Position numbers and translations under genes: made by a program. A stretch of 13,136 nt of DNA from Caulobacteraceae bacterium (GTDB taxonomy: Bacteria > Pseudomonadota > Alphaproteobacteria > Caulobacterales > Caulobacteraceae), in the NCBI GenBank assembly GCA_030151985.1, contig JASLDZ010000208.1, forward strand, positions 1 to 13,136, written 5' to 3'. The notes beneath the pieces are model-generated. The model was not told where the DNA came from. It did not search any database and was given only the letters and a program-made list of their open reading frames with translations. Below are positions 8,325 through 13,136 of the stretch, in pieces. Numbering within the stretch: position 1 is the stretch's first letter; each line of letters opens with the position of its first letter.

Positions 8325-9503
8325 ATGCTCGCGCCCGGTTTCACCCTTCTGCAGGTCACCCCCGCCCTCGACGCCGGTGGGGTGGAGCGCACGACGCTGG
8401 ACGTCTCCAAGGCTGTGGTCGCCGCCGGCGGCCGCTCGCTCGTGGCCAGCCGCGGCGGCCGGCTGGAGCATGAACTGGCCGCGACCGGGGGCGAGCTGGT
8501 CCGCCTGCCGCTGGCCTCTCGCAACCCGCTCACCCTCCTCACCAACGCTGGACGGCTGCAGGAGGTGATGCGGCGAGAGCGCGTGTCGATCCTGCACGCC
8601 CGCTCCCGCGCGCCGGCCTGGTCGGCGCTGAAGGCGGCGCGGGACGAGGGGACGCCCTTCGTCACCACCTACGCCGGCGTCTACAACGCCAACTCCAAGC
8701 TGAAGCGGCGCTACAATTCGGTGATGGCGGCGGGCGACCTCGTGATCGCCAACTCCGACTTCACCCGACGCCACCTCCTGGCCGAGCACGAGGAGGTCGA
8801 CGCCGCCCGCGTGGTGACCATCCCTCGCGGCGTCGACCTCGACTGGTTCAACCCCGAAGCGGTCGGCCCCGAGCGGGTCGCCCAGGCTCGCTCCGCCTTC
8901 AACCTCGCGCCCGACGATGCGCGCCCCGTCTACCTGCTGGCGGGCCGGCTGACGCGGTGGAAGGGCCAGGCCTTCATCCTCGACGCCTTCGCCGCGGCGC
9001 GGGCTCGCGGGCTGGACGCGGTGCTGGTGCTGGCGGGAGACGACCAGGGCCGCCTCGACTACCGCCGCGAACTCACCGAGAAGATCGCAGCCTCCGGGCT
9101 GGAGGACCACGTGCGGCTGGCGGGCCACGTCGCCGAGATGCCCGCCGCCTACATGGCCGCCGAGCTGGCGCTCGCCCCCTCGCTGGAGCCGGAGGCCTTC
9201 GGGCGAACGGCGGTCGAGCCGCAGGCCATGGGCCGCCCGGTGCTCGTCTCCGACCACGGCGCGCCCAGCGAGACCGTCGAGCAGGGCGTCACCGGCTGGC
9301 GCATCCCTCCCGGCGACCTCACCGCCTGGACCGAGGCGCTGCTGGCGGCGGCCGTGCTGACGCCCGAATCCCGCGCCCGCATGGGGGCGGCGGGCCGTGC
9401 GGCCGTGCGGGAGCGCTTCGGACTGGAGGCGATGACGCGCGCCACGCTGGCCGCCTACGCCGACCTGCTCGCCTCCCGCGACGCGGCACCGGACGTGGCC
9501 TGA
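8325..9503 (+). CDS. Family 4 (GT-B) glycosyltransferase
   Basis: The protein has 392 residues and two Rossmann-like halves. The N-terminal acceptor domain opens with LLQVTPALDAGGVERT, containing the GGxE loop at residues 18-21. The C-terminal donor domain carries AGRLTRWKGQ (206-215) and the retaining-GT E-x7-E motif (E290 to E298 in EAFGRTAVE), followed by MGRPVLVSDHGAPSE. This is the GT4/RfaB-like fold that transfers a sugar from an NDP-sugar, probably onto LPS core, O-antigen or another surface glycan at the cytoplasmic face. Donor and acceptor cannot be read from sequence. ATG at 8325 is chosen because the fold begins directly there and GGGGG lies 7 bases upstream; the frame is open further upstream, overlapping eipA, without family similarity. 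The gene is 6 bases from the next one, suggesting an operon. Confidence 0.9.
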   Translation: MLAPGFTLLQVTPALDAGGVERTTLDVSKAVVAAGGRSLVASRGGRLEHELAATGGELVRLPLASRNPLTLLTNAGRLQEVMRRERVSILHARSRAPAWSALKAARDEGTPFVTTYAGVYNANSKLKRRYNSVMAAGDLVIANSDFTRRHLLAEHEEVDAARVVTIPRGVDLDWFNPEAVGPERVAQARSAFNLAPDDARPVYLLAGRLTRWKGQAFILDAFAAARARGLDAVLVLAGDDQGRLDYRRELTEKIAASGLEDHVRLAGHVAEMPAAYMAAELALAPSLEPEAFGRTAVEPQAMGRPVLVSDHGAPSETVEQGVTGWRIPPGDLTAWTEALLAAAVLTPESRARMGAAGRAAVRERFGLEAMTRATLAAYADLLASRDAAPDVA

Positions 9504-9509
9504 GCGGCG

Positions 9510-10475
9510 TTGCGCATCCTGGTCATCAAGCTCGCCGCGCTGGGCGATGTCGTGCAGGCGACCGGCCCGATGCGCCGCATCCGCGCCGCCCACCCCGACG
9601 CCGAGATCGACCTCCTGACCACCCCGCCCTACGCCTCGCTGGCGGAGGCGCTGGGGGTGTTCGACCGCATCGACGCCGACGGCCGCCCGAGGGGCTGGTT
9701 CGCCCACCTGCGGCTGGCGGCCAGGCTGCGGGGGAGGGGCTACAACCGCGTCTACGACCTGCAGACCTCCGACCGCTCCAGCGCCTACCGCCTCATGTTC
9801 GCGCCGCGCTTTCCCGAGTGGTCGGGGATCGCCCCCGGCGCCTCGCACCCGCACGCCAATCCCCGGCGAGACGCCATGCACACCTTGGAACGCCAGGCCG
9901 AGCAGCTGCGCGACGCGGGGATCTGGCCGGACGCGCCCACCACGCCCGGCAGCGCGCCGGCACCCGACCTGTCAGGCCTGGGAGCGGGGATCGACCCCGC
10001 CGCCTTCGGCCTCGCGGCGCCCTACGCGCTCCTCGTGCCGGGCGCCTCCCCCCAGCGCCCCGGCAAGCGCTGGCCGGCCGCCGGATACGCCGCCCTGGCG
10101 GCCGCGCTGCACGCGCGAGGGCTGGCGGTGGGCGTGGTCGGCGGTCCGGCGGAAGGAGGCCTCGCCCGCGAAATCGCCTGCGCCATCGAGGTCGCGGACC
10201 TCACCGGCCGCACCGACTTCGCCCAGCTCGCGGGCCTGGGCGCCCGCGCGGCGTTGGTGGTGGGGAACGATACGGGCCCCACCCACCTCCTGGCCGCGAC
10301 CGGCGCGCCCACGCTGGCGCTGTTCTCGGGCGAGTCCGATCCCGCCCTCTGCGCGCCGCGAGGACGGCGGGTCGCGGTGCTGCGGCGCGAGCGCCTGTCC
10401 GACCTCGATCCCGAAGCGGTGATCGGCGGGGCGATGGCGCTCCTCGACGCGGGAGACCTCGCGCCCGCGTCTTGA
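9510..10475 (+). CDS. Family 9 glycosyltransferase (ADP-heptose:LPS heptosyltransferase-like)
   Basis: The protein has 321 residues and begins at TTG (9510), six bases after the stop of the GT4 gene. The start is fixed by the conserved family opening RILVIKLAALGDVV. The GT9 fold is GT-B with an inverting mechanism. The donor-site segments LVPGASPQRPGKRWP (175-189) and VGNDTGPTHLLAA (251-263, with D254) match WaaC/WaaF-type enzymes that use ADP-heptose. The likely role is adding heptose or a related sugar to the LPS inner core or another glycolipid; the exact sugar is not readable. Shine-Dalgarno support is poor, so translation is probably coupled to the upstream gene. The frame ends at TGA 10473-10475, only 108 bases before infC. 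Confidence 0.9.
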   Translation: MRILVIKLAALGDVVQATGPMRRIRAAHPDAEIDLLTTPPYASLAEALGVFDRIDADGRPRGWFAHLRLAARLRGRGYNRVYDLQTSDRSSAYRLMFAPRFPEWSGIAPGASHPHANPRRDAMHTLERQAEQLRDAGIWPDAPTTPGSAPAPDLSGLGAGIDPAAFGLAAPYALLVPGASPQRPGKRWPAAGYAALAAALHARGLAVGVVGGPAEGGLAREIACAIEVADLTGRTDFAQLAGLGARAALVVGNDTGPTHLLAATGAPTLALFSGESDPALCAPRGRRVAVLRRERLSDLDPEAVIGGAMALLDAGDLAPAS

Positions 10476-10500
10476 TAGGCGACCCCGGCGTCGCGATATG
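10472..10500 (+). promoter_or_regulatory. Possible infC promoter
   Basis: TTGATA at 10472-10477 (overlapping the GT9 stop) is a good -35 element. A 17-base spacer leads to GATATG at 10495-10500, a weak -10. A transcript from here would have a leader of roughly 75-80 bases before the ATT start of infC. Confidence 0.3.
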
Positions 10501-10514
10501 CCATACTGCTCCGC

Positions 10515-10535
10515 CAAGGCCGTGTCGCCGCCTTG
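10515..10535 (+). promoter_or_regulatory. infC: Stem-loop in the infC leader
   Basis: CAAGGC (10515-10520) pairs with GCCTTG (10530-10535) around a 9-base loop, about 50 bases before the infC start. It may be part of a structured leader. No T-run follows, so it is not a terminator; a regulatory role is only a possibility. Confidence 0.3.
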
Positions 10536-10569
10536 CGAGTCGCGTCCAGACACCCCCTTCAACGGCCTC

Positions 10570-10576
10570 AGGAGAG
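10570..10576 (+). promoter_or_regulatory. infC: Shine-Dalgarno deciding the ATT start of infC
   Basis: AGGAGAG lies 7 bases before the in-frame ATT at 10584-10586, ideal spacing. The first in-frame ATG (10596) would be 19 bases away, and the next (10629) has no comparable site. This supports initiation at ATT. Confidence 0.7.
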
Positions 10577-10583
10577 CCCGCCT

Positions 10584-11117
10584 ATTCGCCGCCCCATGCA
10601 AGCGCCGCCCGTGAAAGACGGACCGCGCATGAACGAAGACATCCGCGTCCCCCGCGTCCTCCTCATCGACCAGAACGGCGAGAAGCAGGGCGTCATGCCG
10701 ACCTCCGCCGCCATCGAGGCGGCCCAGGAAGCGGGGCTCGACCTGGTCGAGATCGTTCCCAACGCCGATCCGCCCGTCTGCAAGATCCTGGACTACGGCA
10801 AGTTCAAGTTCCAGGAGCAGAAGAAGAAGAACGAGGCGCGCAAGAAGCAGAAGGTGGTCGAGGTCAAGGAGATCAAGCTCCGGCCCAACATCGACACGCA
10901 CGACTACGACGTGAAGGCCAAGGCCATGCACGGCTTCTTCGAGGAAGGCGACAAGGTGAAGGTCACCCTGCGCTTCCGCGGCCGCGAGCTGGCCCACCCG
11001 GAGCTCGGCATGAAGCTGCTCCAGCGGGTCAAGGCCGACTTCGAGCCGGTGGCCAAGGTCGAGTACGAGCCGCGCATGGAAGGCAAGCAGATGATCATGA
11101 TCCTCGCGCCCCGCTGA
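10584..11117 (+). CDS. infC: Translation initiation factor IF-3, probable ATT start
   Basis: IF-3 binds the 30S subunit, prevents 50S joining and checks the start codon and initiator tRNA. From the ATT at 10584 the product is 177 residues, close to the usual 175-180, and opens (M)RRPMQAPPVKDGPR, matching the RRPF/RRPM opening typical of alphaproteobacterial IF-3. The N-terminal domain carries the family signature KILDYGKFKFQEQ at about residues 67-79. A lysine-rich linker follows (about 80-98), then the C-terminal domain with VTLRFRGRE and the ending MEGKQMIMILAPR. In E. coli, infC starts at AUU, and IF-3 represses its own synthesis by discriminating against that codon; the same logic is inferred here. 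Downstream ATGs at 10596 and 10629 are alternatives. rpmI and rplT do not follow; the gene is closed by an intrinsic terminator. Confidence 0.95.
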   Translation: MRRPMQAPPVKDGPRMNEDIRVPRVLLIDQNGEKQGVMPTSAAIEAAQEAGLDLVEIVPNADPPVCKILDYGKFKFQEQKKKNEARKKQKVVEVKEIKLRPNIDTHDYDVKAKAMHGFFEEGDKVKVTLRFRGRELAHPELGMKLLQRVKADFEPVAKVEYEPRMEGKQMIMILAPR

Positions 11118-11142
11118 TCGGCGCGTCAGGTCCGCATCGGAG

Positions 11143-11169
11143 AAGCCCGGCCCTCGAGTCGGGCTTTTT
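11143..11169 (+). terminator. Rho-independent terminator of infC
   Basis: AAGCCCG (11143-11149) pairs with CGGGCTT (11160-11166) around a 10-base loop, and a run of five T (11165-11169) follows. It lies 26 bases after the infC stop, so infC appears to be the last gene of its transcript. Confidence 0.85.
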
Positions 11170-11237
11170 CATGCGCGCTTGAGCCCCGCGCCCGCCTCCG
11201 CCACAGTCTCCTGAACGACGATAAGGGAGGATGCGGC

Positions 11238-12014
11238 ATGGCCGGTCGGCTGGAAGGCAAGAAGGCGTTCATCACCGGCGGCGCGCAGGGGCTGGGCGAG
11301 GCCATGGCCCGCCGCTTCGCCGCCGAGGGCGCGAGGGTCTCCGTTTCCGACCTCCAGCACGACAAGGCGCAGGCCGTCGCCGAGGCCATCAACGCCGAGC
11401 ACGGCGCGTCGACCGCGAGCGCCTACCGCCACGACGTCACCGACGAGGCGCAGTGGGTGGAGGTGCTGGGCCGGGCGAGCACGGCCATGGGCGGCCTGTC
11501 GATCCTGGTGAACAACGCCGGCATCTCGCTGGGCGGCGACATCGAGAGCCTCGACCTGGACGACTGGCGCAAGGTGATGAGCGTCAACGTCGACAGCGTC
11601 TTCCTGGGGGCCAAGCACGCCATCAAGATCATGGCCGACCACCAGCCGGGCTCGATCATCAACATCAGCTCGATCGCCGGCCTGATCGCGGCGCACAACT
11701 CGCCCGCCTACAACGCGTCCAAGGCGGCGGTCTGGCTCCTGTCCAAGGGGATCGGCCTGCACTGCGCCAAGAAGGGCTACGACATCCGCTCCAACACCAT
11801 CCACCCGACCTTCATCGACACGCCCATCCTCGACCCCCTGCGCGAACGCATCGGCAAGGAGGAGGCGGAGGCCAAGCTGGCGCGGCAGGTGCCGCTGAAG
11901 CGGCTGGGCCGACCGGAGGAGATCGCCGCGGCGGCGCTGTACCTCGCCTCGGACGAGAGCCGCTTCGTCACCGCGTCGGAGCTGAAGCTCGACGGAGGGA
12001 TTTCGGCGATGTGA
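11238..12014 (+). CDS. Short-chain dehydrogenase/reductase (SDR) family oxidoreductase
   Basis: The protein has 258 residues, the classical SDR length. The cofactor motif TGGAQGLG (TGxxxGxG) is at residues 13-20, D38 ends the second strand and suggests NAD(H) over NADP(H), and NNAG is at 92-95. The catalytic tetrad can be assigned as N117, S145, Y158 and K162 (YNASK). The C-terminus has the common LGRPEEIA and LKLDGGISAM elements. It resembles 3-alpha/20-beta-hydroxysteroid or cyclohexanol-type dehydrogenases and FabG-like enzymes; the substrate cannot be assigned. ATG 11238 is supported by GGGAGG (11225-11230), 7 bases upstream. The gene is separated from infC by a terminator and stands alone, with no partner gene downstream. 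Confidence 0.92.
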   Translation: MAGRLEGKKAFITGGAQGLGEAMARRFAAEGARVSVSDLQHDKAQAVAEAINAEHGASTASAYRHDVTDEAQWVEVLGRASTAMGGLSILVNNAGISLGGDIESLDLDDWRKVMSVNVDSVFLGAKHAIKIMADHQPGSIINISSIAGLIAAHNSPAYNASKAAVWLLSKGIGLHCAKKGYDIRSNTIHPTFIDTPILDPLRERIGKEEAEAKLARQVPLKRLGRPEEIAAAALYLASDESRFVTASELKLDGGISAM

Positions 12015-12062
12015 GGGGGAGGGGAGACTTTCGCCTGCGGGCTCGCCCGTCGCCCCTTCCTC
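12013..12062 (+). terminator. Possible terminator-like stem after the SDR gene
   Basis: The purine run GAGGGGGAGGGG starting at 12013, which overlaps the SDR stop codon, can pair with CGCCCCTTCCTC (12051-12062). A small inner hairpin CGGG-CTCG-CCCG lies at 12038-12049. A long pyrimidine tract follows in place of a pure T-run. Transcript termination here is plausible but not certain. Confidence 0.35.
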
Positions 12063-12076
12063 ATTTCCTCTCTTTC

Positions 12077-12099
12077 TTCCTTCCTTCCTTCCTTCCTTC
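12077..12099. repeat. TTCC tetranucleotide microsatellite
   Basis: Five perfect TTCC units run from 12077 to 12096 and are followed by TTC. They lie within a longer pyrimidine-only tract (about 12064-12100) shortly after the SDR stop. Such tracts are prone to slippage; no reading frame is affected here. Confidence 0.85.
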
Positions 12100-12127
12100 T
12101 TCGCTCTTCTTGTTTGCCCATTGCCCT

Positions 12128-12468
12128 GTGTTCGACCCTCCCGGATGGTCGAACTTGTTTAGGAGGGACGCCCCGCGTCCCGACGCCCTCTGGAGCGCCG
12201 TCGCGCGCAGGGCGGGTCAAGGCCTTAGAGCGGAGGCGAAGCCGGAGCGTGCCTTGACGCGTCCGAGCACGACGGCAGATCCACCACGCTGGGCAGAGGC
12301 GAGTCTCGCGCGCCTAGATCGGACAGCTGAGCGCCACCGCCCGCAGGCCGCGTCAAGGGACGCCTTCGGCTCTTCGCCCTTGACCCGCCCTCCGCGCGGC
12401 GGCTGACCGGAGGGGTCGGGACGCAGGGCGTCCTTGGAAGATCGACGAGCCTGCGGCGCGTCGAACAC
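12128..12468. repeat. Long imperfect inverted repeat, REP/BIME- or MITE-like
   Basis: The ends are GTGTTCGA (12128-12135) and its exact complement TCGAACAC (12461-12468). The arms (about 12128-12261 and 12349-12468) stay similar in reverse complement. For example, GGACGCCCCGCGTCCCGAC and GCGGGTCAAGG on the left match GGACGCCCTGCGTCCCGAC and GCGGGTCAAGG read from the right. The unpaired centre is about 87 bases. Each arm contains its own hairpin: GTCAAGGC/GCCTTGAC (12216-12223 with 12251-12258) and GTCAAGGG/CCCTTGAC (12352-12359 with 12377-12384). No credible coding frame was found. This is the pattern of two facing copies of a dispersed palindromic intergenic element; a non-autonomous transposon is an alternative. 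Genome-wide copy number cannot be seen from here. Confidence 0.75.
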
Positions 12469-12500
12469 TGGGCTGGGGCTCAAGCGAAGAAGGAAGGCTG

Positions 12501-12760
12501 CCGCGCGCGGGGGCGGAGATTGCGCTTTGAACACCTCTCCCCTTGCGGGAGAGGGAGGGGCCCGGCGCGGAGCGACGGGAGGGTGAGGGGTCGCACCACG
12601 CTGGCGGCGCGGCGACGGGAGGGGCGGGCGCGACGGTCGGCGTCTGGAGCCGAGCGACGCCGCGCGTCGCACCCCTCACCCTCCCACGCCTTCGGCGCGG
12701 GCCCTTCCCTCTCCCGCAAGGGGAGAAGTGTGCGTCTTGAGCCCACGCCCCCGCGCGCCT
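12501..12760. repeat. Second long inverted repeat pair, intergenic palindromic element
   Basis: The left arm (about 12501-12594) and right arm (about 12667-12760) are imperfect reverse complements. Shared blocks are GCGCGCGGGGGCG (12503-12515 with 12746-12758), TCTCCCCTTGCGGGAGAGG (from 12536, with its complement ending near 12726) and GGGAGGGTGAGGGG (from 12577, with its complement near 12670). TCTCCCC-TTG-CGGGAGA style hairpins also form within each arm. The centre of about 72 bases is GC-rich with no gene. Short intergenic hairpins of this type are often dispersed through high-GC alphaproteobacterial genomes. The right arm runs into the presumed promoter of the 6S RNA. Confidence 0.75.
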
Positions 12761-12765
12761 ACCTT
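12737..12765 (+). promoter_or_regulatory. Possible promoter of the 6S RNA
   Basis: TTGAGC at 12737-12742 and TACCTT at 12760-12765 are separated by 17 bases and would place the transcript start near 12772. Both boxes are weak matches, and the -35 lies inside the right arm of the neighbouring inverted repeat, so the element may supply part of the promoter or the match may be accidental. Confidence 0.25.
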
Positions 12766-12772
12766 GCCTATC

Positions 12773-12930
12773 GGCGGGTCTTGCTGGGGCTCTCGTCGGA
12801 GGCTTCACATCCCGGGGACCTTAATTCACTCGATTGGGAGCTGTCCCTGTTCCACCCCGTGGGGTGGTGCACACGGCGCCCACCTGGTTATCCAGGTCCG
12901 AGGGGATTGAACACGCCTCCACGGTCCTTC
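12773..12930 (+). ncRNA. ssrS: 6S RNA (regulator of RNA polymerase holoenzyme)
   Basis: 6S RNA mimics an open promoter and sequesters the housekeeping holoenzyme. Evidence is structural and contextual. GGAGGC near 12799-12804 can close with GCCTCC at 12915-12920. Inside are the hairpin CCACCCC-GT-GGGGTGG (12852-12867) and the hairpin ACCTGG-TTAT-CCAGGT (12882-12897), preceded by GGCGCCC and followed by GAGGGGATTGAACACG. This resembles the 3' half of known 6S RNAs, for example the CACCUUG...CAAGG segment of E. coli. The gene lies directly upstream of a 5-formyltetrahydrofolate cyclo-ligase start, the classic ssrS-fau linkage. Both ends are approximate. The last bases (from 12896) are duplicated in the terminal fold-back. 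Confidence 0.7.
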
Positions 12931-12953
12931 CTGGCGCCGCCACCCTCATCCCG

Positions 12954-12998
12954 ATGAGCGACAAGGCCGAGCTCCGCGCGGCCCTGCGCGCGCGCCGC
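12954..12998 (+). CDS. 5-formyltetrahydrofolate cyclo-ligase, first 15 codons only
   Basis: ATG at 12954 opens MSDKAELRAALRARR, the usual basic, Ala/Arg/Leu-rich N-terminus of 5-formyl-THF cyclo-ligase (MTHFS; Fau/YgfA). That enzyme converts 5-formyl-THF to 5,10-methenyl-THF with ATP and normally has about 190 residues. The frame leaves the family pattern at 12999, where the fold-back begins, so the rest of the gene is missing from the window. Position just after the 6S RNA supports the call; the sequence alone is too short to prove it. Confidence 0.6.
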
Positions 12999-13078
12999 GC
13001 CGCTGCGTCGGGCCGCTCGGCCGCCGCCGCGAGGCGGCGCGCGCGCAGGGCCGCGCGGAGCTCGGCCTTGTCGCTCAT
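12999..13078 (-). pseudogene. Mirror copy of the cyclo-ligase start, 26 codons
   Basis: Read on the minus strand from ATG at 13078 the frame gives MSDKAELRAALRARR followed by LAAAAERPDAA. The ERPDAA segment fits a cyclo-ligase N-terminus better than the plus-strand reading of the same centre (AAASGRSAAAA). This indicates that the 35-base centre belongs to the minus-strand arm. Beyond 12999 the frame runs into the complement of the other arm and is meaningless. It is best treated as a duplicate produced by the fold-back and not as a second gene. Confidence 0.55.
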
Positions 13079-13136
13079 CGGGCTGAGGGTGGCGGCGCCA
13101 GGAAGGACCGTGGAGGCGTGTTCAATCCCCTCGGAC

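Larger units (their letters stand above)
12896..13136. repeat. Terminal fold-back inverted repeat (103-base arms), probable assembly artefact
   Basis: Bases 12896-12998 recur as exact reverse complement at 13034-13136 with one mismatch (T at 12949 against C at 13083). Between them is a 35-base centre (12999-13033). The second arm ends at the last base of the window. Both arms contain the 3' end of the 6S RNA and the start of the cyclo-ligase gene, which is not how a functional hairpin or terminator would be built. A chimeric fold-back read or an assembly-graph end is the simplest explanation; a true head-to-head duplication is the alternative. Confidence 0.9.

Noticed and set aside
8268..9881. 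537-codon minus-strand frame opposite the GT4 gene
   Set aside because: Shadow frame with no recognisable domain; GT4 has its E-x7-E motif on the plus strand.
8957..11182. 741-codon plus-strand frame crossing the glycosyltransferases and infC
   Set aside because: Out-of-frame Arg/Pro/Gly-rich shadow running across three genes that have clear motifs in other frames.
12128..12760. CRISPR array or phage attachment site
   Set aside because: The repeats are inverted and long, with no regular short direct repeats and spacers, no cas genes, and no tRNA or integrase.
12217..12808. Several overlapping ORFs of 60-151 codons on both strands in the repeat cluster
   Set aside because: All lie within inverted repeats, are rich in Arg/Pro/Ser from GC-rich palindromes, and have no motif or Shine-Dalgarno of note.
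12821..13078. 85-codon minus-strand ORF at the right end as an independent gene
   Set aside because: Its first 26 codons duplicate the cyclo-ligase start, and the rest is the antisense of the same gene and of the 6S RNA, created by the fold-back.

Overview
The window looks like a piece of a high-GC alphaproteobacterial chromosome. The best guess is Caulobacterales (Caulobacter, Brevundimonas or Phenylobacterium type). Supporting signs are strongly GC-rich codon use, an EipA/DUF1134 periplasmic protein, a 6S RNA directly upstream of a 5-formyltetrahydrofolate cyclo-ligase start, a crtZ-crtW carotenoid pair and an alphaproteobacterial-style autotransporter. The genus is an inference, since no rRNA is present.

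Layout: (1) 1-873, minus strand: a ParB/Srx-like gene cut by the window edge. It is visibly less GC-rich than everything to its right, so it is probably the end of an acquired segment. (2) 945-2750, minus strand: lepA (elongation factor 4). (3) 2965-6180, plus strand: a 1071-residue autotransporter, divergent from lepA. (4) 6244-7514: crtZ and crtW, overlapping by 4 bases, for hydroxylation and ketolation of beta-carotene towards astaxanthin-type xanthophylls. The genes that make beta-carotene are not here. (5) 7561-10475: an envelope group made of an EipA-family periplasmic protein, a GT4 glycosyltransferase and a GT9 (heptosyltransferase-like) glycosyltransferase that uses a TTG start. (6) 10584-11117: infC, which appears to start at a rare ATT codon with a strong Shine-Dalgarno, followed by a clear intrinsic terminator. 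(7) 11238-12014: an SDR-family oxidoreductase.

The last 1.1 kb has no complete protein gene. It contains a TTCC microsatellite, two long imperfect inverted repeats (12128-12468 and 12501-12760) that look like paired REP/MITE-type intergenic elements, and a probable 6S RNA (about 12773-12930). The first codons of the cyclo-ligase gene follow. At that point the sequence folds back on itself: 103 bases (12896-12998) are repeated in reverse complement to the final base of the window. This is most simply a fold-back chimera at a contig end, not biology.

Functionally the middle of the window is dominated by the cell envelope: outer-membrane autotransporter, membrane carotenoids, periplasmic envelope-integrity protein and surface-glycan glycosyltransferases. 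Translation genes (lepA, infC) flank it. No complete new defence or mobile system is visible. The strongest leads are the foreign-looking ParB-like gene at the left edge, the ATT start of infC, the paired inverted repeats before the 6S RNA, and the terminal fold-back.
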